Assembly: GCA_964572855.1 (NCBI GenBank)
Contig: CAZNGF010000032.1
Span: forward strand, 1 to 31,364
Origin: CAZNGF01 sp964572855
Lineage (GTDB): Bacteria; Bipolaricaulota; Bipolaricaulia; RBG-16-55-9; JAJCYT01
Direction of reading: 5' to 3'
Length of the DNA stretch: 31,364 nucleotides
In this document: one piece after another, positions 13,068-21,518 of the stretch
Layout: each line of letters starts with the position of its first letter
How positions within the stretch are numbered: position 1 is the first letter of the stretch
The notes under the pieces: generated by a model
What the model was told of the DNA's origin: nothing
Databases searched by the model: none
The model's input: the letters and a program-made list of their open reading frames with translations, nothing else
Translations under genes and position numbers: made by a program

Positions 13068-15152
13068 CTAAGACACCGGCGTCCCCAAAATCCAGAGCTC
13101 GATGAGCCGCAGGACGGCCGCATCGGAGATCGGCTCGCCGGTGCCGGCCACGACCTGCCCCCGCACCCAGAGCCGCACGGCCGCCAGGATTTCGACGTCG
13201 TCCAGCCGGCCGCTGCCGTCGGCGTCGAGCGCCTGCGCCAGCGTGGCCCCGCCGGACGGGGCGCTCAGGTGCAGCTTGCCGGCGCCCCAGACGTTGCCGG
13301 CCACGAAGCCGGTGAACGCGTCCCGCTGCGCGCGCGCCCGCAGCCGGTCCAGCGCGGCGGTTGCCGTCAGGCCGGGCTCGTCTTGCAGCCAGAGCGCGAC
13401 CGCGCCGCTGGCAAACGGCGCGGCGAAGCTCGTGCCGCGGTTGACGAAATGGAAGCCGTCGCTGAGGATGCGCGCCAGGCCCACCAGTTCGGCCGCGCCG
13501 TCGGCCAGGCTCGAGGCCACCATGCTGCCCGGTGCGGCCAGGTCCGGCTTGATCCGCCCGTCGCGTGTGGGGCCGCGTGAGGAAAAGCCCGCGATCTGCC
13601 CCAACGGGTTGTCGTCGGTGAAGCGTTCCACCCCTCCCTCGAAGCTTGCCCACTCGGTTCGGCTCACGTAGGCGCCCACGGCGATCACCTCGGCGGCGGT
13701 GGCCGGCAGGGTCACGGTGAGGTCGGCGTCGGCGTTGCGCGAGCTGAACGGAACCTCAATCGCCCAGGCGTCGAAGCGCGTCCCGAGCCCCGGCGCGTGC
13801 AGCTCCAGCGTCCAGCGGCCCGGCTGCAACGGGTTCCCCGACCCAAACAGCTTCCCGTAGACCTGGACCAGTATCTCGTGGAGGCCGTTGTTGGGGTTGG
13901 ACCCGCCGGCGGCGTTGTCGACGAACACCCCGCCCGCGGGCAGGTCCCCCCGGCGCGCCTCGCCCGTGGCCACGGGGCCAAAGGCGTTTCCATCCGGGTC
14001 GGTCACCGTCACGCGCAGCGGGCCGGTCGGCTCGTACCAGACGTTGAACTGAAAGCGGCTGCGCGGGAGCGGGTCGGGCAGGTCGAAGGTCGCGCGCGTC
14101 TTGGCCGTGGCGGGCAGGAATTCGCCCCAGTGGACCGTCTCGTCGCCCTGGTTGCCGGCCGAGGCCACGATCACGCGGCCGGGGGCGCGGGCCAGCGCGG
14201 CCAGCGCGCGCTCGAAGTTGCTGCTCCCGTCGTGGGCGCCCAGGTGCGAGCCCAGGCTCAGGTTGGCCACCGCCGGACGCGCCCCCGCCCGGTCGAAGAC
14301 GTAGCGCACGGCGTCCACGATCTCGTCGTGGCGCATGGTCGAGCGCACGGCCACCAGCTCGGCCTCGGGCGCCATGCCGACAAGATCGTTCAGTTCGGTC
14401 GAGGAGCCGTCCCCGCCGGCGATGCCTAACACGTGCGTTCCGTGGCTGGGCGTGCTGGGGCTGGCGTCGATCAGCGGGCCCAAATCCTCGTCCGCGCCGG
14501 CCAGCGCGCGCTCGATTTGTTCCCGGTCGTACTCGGCGCCGTAGTCGAACCCCGCGGGCCGCGCGCCGGGCCGGGTTTGGTCCCAGATCGCCAACAACCG
14601 CGAGCCCTCCTCGCGTCCGTCCCCGTCGCGGTCGACGCGGAAGTCCAGATGCGTCCAGTCCACGCCGGTGTCCACGACGCCGATCACGACGCCCCGGCCC
14701 GTGATCCCGTCGCGGTGCAGCTCGTCGGCGCCCACCAGCCGGCGCGCGCGGTCCAGTTCGGGAAGCGCCCGCGGCGCTCCGTGGACGCGCGCCGCGCCCG
14801 GGCCGGAAACGTAGACGACCTCGGGCCAGCCCCGTATGGCCCTCAATTGTTCCAGCGTCACGCGCGCCGTGGCCACGTCGCCGGCCACCGTGCCCAGCGC
14901 CAGGCCGCGCGCGCGCAGCGCGGCCTGGGAGGACGTGCGGATCAACACGCCGATGCGCCCCTCATCCGCCCGCGCTCCGTCGATCCCACCCCCGCCAAAG
15001 CCCTCCAGCCCGACGCGGGCCGCGCCCGCTCGGTCGAGGACGAAGCGCAGTTCGGGCGAGAGTTTCCCGTCGGGGGACGGCGCGTCGGCCGCGCCGGAGA
15101 CCGCCAGCCCGGCGGCCAGCAGCAGGGCGAGCAGGGCGCGCGCCGCACTCAT
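13068..15152 (-). CDS. Secreted S8 subtilase with C-terminal dockerin-like module
   Basis: 694 residues. A signal peptide (about 1-22) and a pro-like region are followed by the subtilase domain with Asp161 in GVVDTGVDW, His237 in SHGTHV, the oxyanion Asn334 in SAGNQG and Ser575 in NRGTSFAAPF. Just after the Asp there is an acidic loop, DRDGDG (about 174-179), likely to bind calcium, also present in the subtilase at 21519. About 200 residues of beta-rich sequence are inserted between Asn and Ser. The last 55 residues (DADGSGRLDDVE ... ISDAAVLRLIELW) look like a dockerin with one clear EF-hand loop. Its start overlaps the upstream subtilase stop as ATGA. Confidence 0.9.
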   Translation of the reverse strand: MSAARALLALLLAAGLAVSGAADAPSPDGKLSPELRFVLDRAGAARVGLEGFGGGGIDGARADEGRIGVLIRTSSQAALRARGLALGTVAGDVATARVTLEQLRAIRGWPEVVYVSGPGAARVHGAPRALPELDRARRLVGADELHRDGITGRGVVIGVVDTGVDWTHLDFRVDRDGDGREEGSRLLAIWDQTRPGARPAGFDYGAEYDREQIERALAGADEDLGPLIDASPSTPSHGTHVLGIAGGDGSSTELNDLVGMAPEAELVAVRSTMRHDEIVDAVRYVFDRAGARPAVANLSLGSHLGAHDGSSNFERALAALARAPGRVIVASAGNQGDETVHWGEFLPATAKTRATFDLPDPLPRSRFQFNVWYEPTGPLRVTVTDPDGNAFGPVATGEARRGDLPAGGVFVDNAAGGSNPNNGLHEILVQVYGKLFGSGNPLQPGRWTLELHAPGLGTRFDAWAIEVPFSSRNADADLTVTLPATAAEVIAVGAYVSRTEWASFEGGVERFTDDNPLGQIAGFSSRGPTRDGRIKPDLAAPGSMVASSLADGAAELVGLARILSDGFHFVNRGTSFAAPFASGAVALWLQDEPGLTATAALDRLRARAQRDAFTGFVAGNVWGAGKLHLSAPSGGATLAQALDADGSGRLDDVEILAAVRLWVRGQVVAGTGEPISDAAVLRLIELWILGTPVS

Positions 15153-17359
15153 CGCAGCCACATCACGGGCAGAACGCGGCTGCGCGGCGTTGGCCCCTCC
15201 ACGCGCACGTGGACCAGGTAGACCCCGTTGGCCGCCGTGCCCCCCGCGCGCGTGAGGCCGTTCCAGCGCAGCGCCGGCCCCGCCCCACGCGTTTCGTACA
15301 CGAGGCGCCCCGAGAGGTCGTAGACCTGGAGGGACACGTGCGAAGCGTCCGGCGGGACGGCGAGCGCGAGCGCGTTTCGCTCGCGTTTAAGGTACAGCAC
15401 CCCATCGTCCTCGGGGACGCTCGCCGACTCGTTCGAGGCGGGCGCAAGCACCGTCAACCGGTCGCCGTCGAGCTCGAAGGCGTTGGCCCAGCCGCCCAGC
15501 GAGACCGGGCCGGGCGGCTGGTCGGCCGGGACGCGGAGCGTGTAGCTGGCGCTCACGGACGCGCCGGGGTCGAGCAGCGGCCAGCGCCACGCGCCCGCGG
15601 CCGGGTCGTAGGCAGGGTCATCCGTCTCGAAAGCCCACCCCGCCGGCACTTCCTCCCGCAGCGTCAGCCCGCCGAAGGCCAGCGCGGGCAGGCGGGCCTC
15701 CAGCCGCACCGTCACGGTCTGGCCGGGCTGGACGCGCGTCCGGCTCAGCGTCCGTTCAGCCCTTGGCCGGGCCAGCGCCAGGTCGAGCGCGCCGGCGCCG
15801 TAGGTCACATCAGGGCCGGGCCGACCCAGGTCGCGCACGAGCGCGAGCAGGGCGCGCTCTACCTGGTCGGCGTCCCACTCGGGGTGTTGCGACCACAGCA
15901 GCGCGGCCGCGCCGGCCACGTGCGGCGCCGAGGCCGAGGTGCCGCCGAAGGGGCGAGCCAGCAGGTTGTCGGTCTGGTCCGGGCCCGCGATGTCGGGCTT
16001 GATCCGCCCGTCGCTGGTCGGACCCAGCGAGCTGTACGGCTCCTGCGGTCCCGTCTCCCAGTCGTGGATCGAGACCGCGCCCACCGCCAGGGCCGCGCGC
16101 GCGTCGGCCGGGGCGGGCAGGCTGCCGTGCGGGGTGTGCGGCGCTAGCACATGGGATTGGGAAAAGAGCTTGATGCGCACGGGGCCCGAGACGCGCCGGC
16201 CCAGCACCTTGACGCGGTAGACGCCGGGTTGTTCGACGAAGTAGTCCAGCACCTCGACGGGTTCCTCGGCGCCCAGCTGCCAGGTCGTCGAGCTGGCCAG
16301 GACGTTGCCCGCGGTGTCGTAGAGGTAGAGGTCCAGATCTTGATTCGTGCGGGGCCAGTCGTCCCAGGTGAGGTCGAGGCTGATGAGCCCGAAGTAGGCC
16401 TGGATACGGAGGAACTCGCCGCCGCTGCCGGGGAACTCGGCCCAGCCGTTGCCGTCCTGGTCCAGGAAGCGGCCCGTCCAGTGCTGCAGCGCGTGGTTGC
16501 CGGCCGCGTTCACCCACAGCACGCCCGCGTCGCGTGCACGGCCTGCGAGATCGGCCACGAATCCCGTCCCGTCGCCGAAGTTGGTGGAAAACCACCCGAC
16601 GGAGTGGTTGATCACGTCGGCGCCCTGCCGAATGGCGTCGTCCACGGCGTTTTCCAGGTCAAGCAGGTCGCCGACCTGCTTGAGGTAGAGCTCGGCCTTG
16701 GGCGCCATCTCGTGGACGACCAGCGCCACCGAGGTGCCGTGGTTGCCCTGGCGGCTCCCCTGGCCGCTGTAGTCGGTGAAGTCGGCCACGACCGACGCCG
16801 GCAACGCGCCCGCCTCCTGCGCGAACTCGAGCGAGCCGAAGCCCACGTCGATGACCGCGACCGCCACGCCCTGGCCCTGCACGTTCTGGCCGTGCAGCAG
16901 CGTGGCGCCCAGCGGCGTGACCGCCTGGCTGCGCGGCGCGCTCAGGGCTTGGAACGCGCGCGGCGGGCGGGCGTAGCGCACGCCGGGCACCTCGGCCAGC
17001 GCGGGCAGTCGATCCGGTGAAACGCGGACGCGCACGAGGCTGCGCGATTGGGCTTCGACGGAAAAGCCGCGCGCGTCGAGCTGCGCGGCCAGCGCGGCGG
17101 CCGAGCCCTCGGGTTCGATCACGACCCGGATCGCGTTGGGCGCGCCCGTTTCGCCCATCGACTGCGGACGGGCGCCGGTCTCGGCCAGCGCGCGCAGCGA
17201 GTCCGAGAGCTCGGGCCGGTGTGCCTCCAGCGGGACGGCCTTGGCGGGCCAGCCCGCCGCCGGGTCGGGGGAGGCGCCCGGCTGGCCCCAGGCCAGGACC
17301 CCCGTCAGCAGGGCGGCGGCGCCCAGGAACGCCAGGCGCGCGGAGCGCGATATTTTCAT
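15149..17359 (-). CDS. Secreted S8 subtilase with inserted jelly-roll and FlgD/T9SS-like C-terminal domain
   Basis: 736 residues. A signal peptide (1 to about 25) and a prodomain-like region (about 70-125) precede the protease domain: Asp171 in AVIDVGFG, His207 in GNHGTS, Asn288 in NAAGNH and Ser475 in GGTSASAPHV. A PPC-like beta domain (about 310-410, with DLDLYLYDTAGN) is inserted between Asn and Ser. The C-terminus holds a DUF11-like beta domain, then VYDLSGRLVYE ... NGVYLVHV, typical of FlgD-like and type IX sorting-like domains. No type IX machinery is in the window. The promoter is near consensus and leaves no room for a leader. It is first of two overlapping subtilase genes. Confidence 0.9.
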   Translation of the reverse strand: MKISRSARLAFLGAAALLTGVLAWGQPGASPDPAAGWPAKAVPLEAHRPELSDSLRALAETGARPQSMGETGAPNAIRVVIEPEGSAAALAAQLDARGFSVEAQSRSLVRVRVSPDRLPALAEVPGVRYARPPRAFQALSAPRSQAVTPLGATLLHGQNVQGQGVAVAVIDVGFGSLEFAQEAGALPASVVADFTDYSGQGSRQGNHGTSVALVVHEMAPKAELYLKQVGDLLDLENAVDDAIRQGADVINHSVGWFSTNFGDGTGFVADLAGRARDAGVLWVNAAGNHALQHWTGRFLDQDGNGWAEFPGSGGEFLRIQAYFGLISLDLTWDDWPRTNQDLDLYLYDTAGNVLASSTTWQLGAEEPVEVLDYFVEQPGVYRVKVLGRRVSGPVRIKLFSQSHVLAPHTPHGSLPAPADARAALAVGAVSIHDWETGPQEPYSSLGPTSDGRIKPDIAGPDQTDNLLARPFGGTSASAPHVAGAAALLWSQHPEWDADQVERALLALVRDLGRPGPDVTYGAGALDLALARPRAERTLSRTRVQPGQTVTVRLEARLPALAFGGLTLREEVPAGWAFETDDPAYDPAAGAWRWPLLDPGASVSASYTLRVPADQPPGPVSLGGWANAFELDGDRLTVLAPASNESASVPEDDGVLYLKRERNALALAVPPDASHVSLQVYDLSGRLVYETRGAGPALRWNGLTRAGGTAANGVYLVHVRVEGPTPRSRVLPVMWLR

Positions 17360-17366
17360 ACAAGGG

Positions 17367-17395
17367 AGCTTAGGCTTGCCACGCGGGGGTGTCAA
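17367..17395 (-). promoter_or_regulatory. Near-consensus, apparently leaderless promoter of the subtilase pair
   Basis: TTGACA (17395-17390), 17-base spacer, TAAGCT (17372-17367) on the minus strand, then seven bases to the ATG at 17359. Transcription would start at or one base before the start codon; no ribosome site exists. Confidence 0.7.
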
Positions 17396-17433
17396 GGACG
17401 TGCGTGCCCTTCGGGCTTGCGGACGCGGAAAGC

Positions 17434-17461
17434 TTGCGCGCGCGGGGCGTTGCGTTATAGT
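17434..17461 (+). promoter_or_regulatory. Promoter of the DUF5693-csaB unit
   Basis: TTGCGC (17434-17439), 16-base spacer, TATAGT (17456-17461), giving a leader of about 88 bases before the GTG at 17556. It is divergent from the subtilase promoter 39 bases away. Confidence 0.5.
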
Positions 17462-17555
17462 GCTGAAAACCCCGTCTAAACCCTTGACGAGCCGACCCCG
17501 AACGGAGGCTGGCTTTGACGTGGGGGAAGTCCGCCGGCCGAAGGAGTCCGCAACC

Positions 17556-19235
17556 GTGAACCGAACCGCCAAGTGGATCGTCTGGGCCATCCTGTTGCTG
17601 GGCGCGTTGGCGGCCGTTGGCACCAGCCTCTGGCTCGCCGGCGAGCGCCTGCGCTGGGAGGGCCAGCGGCGCCAGGTCGGGCTGTCCGTGACGGGGGAGG
17701 CGCTGGGGCACGGCGGGGAGATCGCGGCGGGGACGCTGGCCGAGCGCTTCGGCTACGTCGCGCTCGACGCGGCCACGCTCTCCGCGTTCGCGCCCTTCAA
17801 CCTCAAGCCCTGGCCTGCGCTGGCCGAGCCCGAGGCGCCGCTTTCGAACGCCGACGTGGACGCGCTGCGGGCAGCGGGCCTGGAGGTCGTGCTGGTCCTC
17901 TCGCCGCTGCTCGTCTTCGACGCGGCGCGCGCAGACGCCTTCGAGCGCGCGCTGGACGCGCTCGACCCCAGCGGCGTCCTGCTGGTCACAAGCGCGCTCG
18001 ACTGGCCGGCCGAGCCGCTGCACGCCGTGGCCTCCCGGCTGGCCACGCGCGGGGTCTGGCTCGGGACCGTCGAGTTTTTCGAGCCCGCCGGCTTGCTGGC
18101 GCTCTACCGCGCAGGCGTTGGTCCCTGGACCCGCGCGCACTTGATCCCGGCCCGCGAGCGCGACCGGCTGCCCGACGCCGAGGCGCTGGCGCGCTTCGAG
18201 CGGGCCGTCCGCGAGCGCGGCTTCCGGCTGTTGCTGCTCAACGCCAAGGGCGAGGCCGCGCCCACGGCGGCGGACTTGAGCGACCGGTTGATCCCCCGCC
18301 TGGAACGAGCGGGTTTCGCGCTCGGGGCCGTGCCGGCCGCGCCCGCCTGGCGCGTCCCGGGCTGGACGCTCTACGCGCTCGCGCTCGGGCTGCTGGCCGT
18401 GACGGTCTGGCTGTTTCAGCGGCTCTGGCTCAAACGCCCGTGGGTGCTGGCCCTGGTGACCGCCGTGGCTGGGGGCGCGTTCGCCTGGGCGCTGGGGGAC
18501 GGGGACGAGGGGAGGCAGTTCCTGGCGCTGAGCGCGGCCATCGTCTGGCCCATGTGCCTCTACCGCGCGCTCACGCTGCTGCCGGACCGCCGCGGCTTGC
18601 GCTTCGGCTTGCTGGCCTGGGGCGGCGGGGTCGGATTCACGTTGCTGGGCGGGCTGATTCAGGCCGGCTTTCTGAGCGAGCCGGCCTACTTCCTCAAGCT
18701 CGGCGAATTCCGCGGGGTCAAGCTGGCCTTCATCGAGCCCGTGCTGGTCGTGCTGCTCTGGGACGTGCGCCGGCGCGGCCCCGGGGTCTGGAGGCGGCTC
18801 TGGACCCGGCCGCTCACCTGGGGCGACGCCGCGCTGGGCGCGGCGCTGCTGGGCGCGTTCGTCGTGCTGATCGCGCGCACGGGCAACGACAGCTTCGTGC
18901 CCGCGCTCCCGTTCGAGGAGGCCGCCCGGGGGCAGCTCGAGACGTGGCTGCACGCCCGACCGCGTTTCAAGGTGTTTCTGGTGGGGCATCCCTTTCTGAT
19001 CCTCTGGCTGGCGTGGGGCTGGCGCCGCTGGGGGGACTTCGGCCTGGTCGTGCTGGCCGCGGCCTTCCTGGGGCCGGTGACGGTGCTCAACAGCTTCGCG
19101 CACCTGCACACGCCGCTCGACTTCACGCTGCTGCGCGCGGCCAACGGGATCGTGCTGGGCGGGGGCGCGGGGGCGCTGCTCTGGGCGGCCGCGCGTTGGG
19201 GGGGGCGACGGTGGCGTCCGTCCGCGTCGTCGTAG
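17556..19235 (+). CDS. DUF5693 family polytopic membrane protein, partner of CsaB
   Basis: 559 residues from a GTG start preceded by AAGGAG. One N-terminal membrane helix (about 7-28) is followed by an extracytoplasmic domain of about 250 residues, then roughly nine more membrane segments from about 268 to the end. The gene lies directly upstream of csaB and overlaps it by 25 bases. A DUF5693 gene beside csaB is an arrangement I recall from Firmicutes, which supports the family call although I cannot run a search. The likely role is transport or modification of the secondary cell-wall polymer that CsaB pyruvylates; this is inference. A run of eight G residues lies near the end. Confidence 0.68.
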   Translation: MNRTAKWIVWAILLLGALAAVGTSLWLAGERLRWEGQRRQVGLSVTGEALGHGGEIAAGTLAERFGYVALDAATLSAFAPFNLKPWPALAEPEAPLSNADVDALRAAGLEVVLVLSPLLVFDAARADAFERALDALDPSGVLLVTSALDWPAEPLHAVASRLATRGVWLGTVEFFEPAGLLALYRAGVGPWTRAHLIPARERDRLPDAEALARFERAVRERGFRLLLLNAKGEAAPTAADLSDRLIPRLERAGFALGAVPAAPAWRVPGWTLYALALGLLAVTVWLFQRLWLKRPWVLALVTAVAGGAFAWALGDGDEGRQFLALSAAIVWPMCLYRALTLLPDRRGLRFGLLAWGGGVGFTLLGGLIQAGFLSEPAYFLKLGEFRGVKLAFIEPVLVVLLWDVRRRGPGVWRRLWTRPLTWGDAALGAALLGAFVVLIARTGNDSFVPALPFEEAARGQLETWLHARPRFKVFLVGHPFLILWLAWGWRRWGDFGLVVLAAAFLGPVTVLNSFAHLHTPLDFTLLRAANGIVLGGGAGALLWAAARWGGRRWRPSASS

Positions 19236-20323
19236 CGGGTTACTACGGCTTCGGCAACCTGGGCGACGAGGTCCTGCTCGGGGTGACGCTGGACTGGCTG
19301 CGCGGCTTCGAGGGGGTTGAGCCCCAGGTGCTGTCGGCCAACCCGATGGAGACCGGCGCGCGCCACGGGGTGAGCGCGCTCAACCGTTGGAACCCGGTCA
19401 CGGTGTTCGGCGCGCTGCGCGGGGCCAAGGCGCTGGTTTTGGGCGGCGGCGGGTTGCTGCAGGACGCCACCAGCGCGCGTTCGCTTTCCTATTACCTCGG
19501 CCTGCTGCGGTTGGCCCGCTGGCTCAAGGTGCCCGCCTTCCTGCTGGGGCAGGGGCTCGGCCCGCTGAGCGAGCGCGGCGAGGCGCTGGCCGCCCACGAG
19601 CTGCGCCAGGTTGCCTACCTGAGCGTGCGGGACGACGACAGCCTGGCGCGCGCACGCGCCTGGGGCGCCCCGGAGGCCCGCTGGGCGCCGGACCTGGCCC
19701 TCAGCATCGCACCCAAGCTCGAGCCGTCCGACAGCGCCCGCCCCGTGCTGGGGCTGGCGTTGGTCGCCCCGCCGGCGCCCCAGCGCGAGGCCGTCCTGGA
19801 CGCCCTGGCCGAAGGGATTCAACGCGTCCGGGCGGTGCACGGTCTGACGCCGGTGTTCATCCCGTGCCACCCGAGCGACCAAGCGTTCGCGCACGCCTTG
19901 AACCAGCGCGCCCCGCTCACGGTATTGCCGCCGCTGCAGGGGGGGGCCTCGCAGCACCTCGCGCTGCTGCGGGAGTGCCAGGTGCTGTGGGGAAGCCGGC
20001 TGCACGCGCTCGCCTTCGCGCTCATGGGCGGCGTGCCGTTCGCCGCGCTGGCCTACGACCCCAAGGTCGCGCACTTCACCGGCCAGGTCAACGCCTCGCT
20101 GCGTGACGCGCTGCCCTGCTGGCCGCTGGCGGAGATCGACGCAGGCGCGCTGGCCGCGGCCACCGACGCCTTGCTGGACGACGCCCCCCAACTGGCCCCG
20201 ACGCTGCTGCAAACGGCCACGCGCCTGCGCCGCGCCGCCCGGGCGGGGTTGCAGGACGCCGGCGACCAGCTGGCCGGCCGTCTGGGATTGCAGCGATCAC
20301 GTGGAACGGATAAACTCGGCTAA
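19211..20323 (+). CDS. csaB: Polysaccharide pyruvyl transferase CsaB
   Basis: 370 residues from GTG 19211. CsaB adds a pyruvate ketal to the secondary cell wall polymer, making the ligand for SLH-domain S-layer proteins. Seen: GYYGFGNLGDEVLL at the N-terminus, LGGGGLLQD, LLGQGLGPL, SVRDDDS, and near the C-terminus RLHALAFALMGGVPFAALAYDPKV, all standard for the family. The upstream frame is open for hundreds of codons, but homology begins at this GTG. No SLH protein lies in the window. The gene implies an S-layer or outer envelope held by pyruvylated polymer, as in Thermus and Bacillus. Confidence 0.9.
   Translation: MASVRVVVAGYYGFGNLGDEVLLGVTLDWLRGFEGVEPQVLSANPMETGARHGVSALNRWNPVTVFGALRGAKALVLGGGGLLQDATSARSLSYYLGLLRLARWLKVPAFLLGQGLGPLSERGEALAAHELRQVAYLSVRDDDSLARARAWGAPEARWAPDLALSIAPKLEPSDSARPVLGLALVAPPAPQREAVLDALAEGIQRVRAVHGLTPVFIPCHPSDQAFAHALNQRAPLTVLPPLQGGASQHLALLRECQVLWGSRLHALAFALMGGVPFAALAYDPKVAHFTGQVNASLRDALPCWPLAEIDAGALAAATDALLDDAPQLAPTLLQTATRLRRAARAGLQDAGDQLAGRLGLQRSRGTDKLG
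20288..20316 (+). promoter_or_regulatory. Promoter within the end of csaB for the small membrane protein and rsmH
   Basis: TTGCAG (20288-20293), 17-base spacer, TAAACT (20311-20316), with a start near the csaB stop codon and a GAGGTGG ribosome site before the ATG at 20335. Confidence 0.6.
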
Positions 20324-20334
20324 GTGAGGTGGAT

Positions 20335-20499
20335 ATGCGCATTTCAGGTCTGATTCTCATCCTGGTCATCGCCTTCTTCGCCTTCCCGCTCTTCAACGGG
20401 ACGCCCTTCCCGACCAGCTTCGACCCCTCCGAGATCGGGGGGTTCCTCTCGAACGTGTGGGGCTACTGGCAGACCCTGGTTTCCAACGTCGCGAATTGA
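20335..20499 (+). CDS. 54-aa single-pass membrane protein coupled to rsmH
   Basis: A 54-residue protein from ATG 20335 with a GAGGTGG ribosome site. Residues 4-20 (SGLILILVIAFFAFPLF) form one membrane helix; the remaining 34 residues carry FPTSFDPSEIGGFLSN and a tryptophan-rich end. Its TGA stop overlaps the TTG start of rsmH (TTGA), so rsmH translation probably depends on it. Upstream position to rsmH would usually be taken by mraZ, which this is not. I do not recognise a family. It could be an envelope or division peptide; that is only a guess from the neighbour. Confidence 0.7.
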   Translation: MRISGLILILVIAFFAFPLFNGTPFPTSFDPSEIGGFLSNVWGYWQTLVSNVAN

Positions 20500-21437
20500 G
20501 CCACCGGCCCGTCCTGCTCGACGAAGCCGTGCGAGCCCTGAACGTCCGACCCGACGGGGTCTACCTGGATGCCACGCTGGGCGCCGGCGGTCACGCGCGC
20601 GCCGTGCTGGAACGGCTCGCCTCGGGCCGGCTGATTGGCTTGGACCGCGATCCGCACGCGCTGGCGCTGGCGAGTTCGGCACTGCAGGCGTTCGGGACTC
20701 GCTTCACGGCCCACCTGTGCAACTACGCCCGCCTGGGCGAGATGCTGCGCGCCGAGGGCATCACGCGGCTGGACGGCGCGCTCTTCGACCTGGGCGCCTC
20801 CTCGATGCAGTTCGACCAACCCGAGCGCGGCTTCAGCTTTCGCGAGGATGGCCCGCTGGACATGCGCATGGGGCCGGACGCGCCGCACACGGCCGCCGAA
20901 CTGCTCAACAGGTGGGACGAGGCCGCGCTGGCGCGGGTCCTGCGGGATTACGGCGAGGAACGCTTCGCCGCGCGCATCGCGCGCGCGATCGTGGCGCAGC
21001 GCGAGCGGCGCGGCCCGCTCTCCCGCACGCGCGAGTTGGCCGATCTGATCGCGGGAGCGATCCCCGCCCCCGCCCGGCGCAAGGCGAAGATCCACCCGGC
21101 CACGCGGGCGTTTCAGGCGCTTAGAATCGCGGTCAACGGCGAGCTGGAAGCGGTCCCGCGCGGGCTCGAGGCCGCCTTCGCCGCGCTTGCCCCCGGCGGC
21201 CGGCTGGCCGTGATCGCGTTCCACTCGTTGGAGGACCGGCCGGTCAAACGGTTCATGCGGGAGAAGGCGCAAGGGTGCGTCTGCCCGCCGGGGCTGCCCG
21301 TATGCGCCTGCGGCCGCGCGCCCGAGGCGCGGGCCTTTCCGCTGGTCAAGCCCTCCGAGGCCGAGCTTGCGGCCAACCCGCGCGCCCGCAGCGCCCGGCT
21401 GCGGGCGCTGGAGAGACTGCCGCGCGGGCCGGTTTGA
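20496..21437 (+). CDS. rsmH: 16S rRNA (cytosine(1402)-N(4))-methyltransferase
   Basis: 313 residues from TTG 20496. It methylates N4 of C1402 in the 16S rRNA decoding centre using S-adenosylmethionine. SHRPVLLDEAV at the N-terminus fits the family start; motif I is LDATLGAGGHA (about 24-34), followed by GLDRDP, LFDLGASSMQFD and IAFHSLEDRPVKRF. A cysteine-rich CVCPPGLPVCACG segment lies near the C-terminus. The TTG overlaps the stop of the preceding small gene. The ORF could also open at GTG 20457, but that would run antiphase through the small gene. Division genes ftsL and ftsI, its usual followers, are absent. Confidence 0.95.
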   Translation: MSHRPVLLDEAVRALNVRPDGVYLDATLGAGGHARAVLERLASGRLIGLDRDPHALALASSALQAFGTRFTAHLCNYARLGEMLRAEGITRLDGALFDLGASSMQFDQPERGFSFREDGPLDMRMGPDAPHTAAELLNRWDEAALARVLRDYGEERFAARIARAIVAQRERRGPLSRTRELADLIAGAIPAPARRKAKIHPATRAFQALRIAVNGELEAVPRGLEAAFAALAPGGRLAVIAFHSLEDRPVKRFMREKAQGCVCPPGLPVCACGRAPEARAFPLVKPSEAELAANPRARSARLRALERLPRGPV

Positions 21438-21452
21438 CTCGCGCGGGACGTG

Positions 21453-21481
21453 TTGCCATTGCGGAAGATTTGATTTATCCT
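21453..21481 (+). promoter_or_regulatory. Promoter of the third subtilase gene
   Basis: TTGCCA (21453-21458), 17-base spacer, TATCCT (21476-21481). Seven bases later is an ATG (21489) in frame with, and ten codons before, the ATG at 21519 that has its own AAAAGGAGG site. Confidence 0.65.
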
Positions 21482-21518
21482 TTATGACATGACAAAAAAG
21501 AAAAGGAGGCCGTGTATC

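Noticed and set aside
17370..19109. Long antisense open frames, also at 1660-2652, 12000-13064 and 26875-28731
   Set aside because: They mirror real genes with recognisable motifs. In DNA this GC-rich, stops are rare in all frames. Their translations are rich in Arg, Ala, Gln and His without domains.
19939..19946. G8 tract inside csaB as a frameshift site
   Set aside because: It lies in the middle of a conserved gene with no useful alternative frame, and its presence shows that G8 alone is weak evidence.
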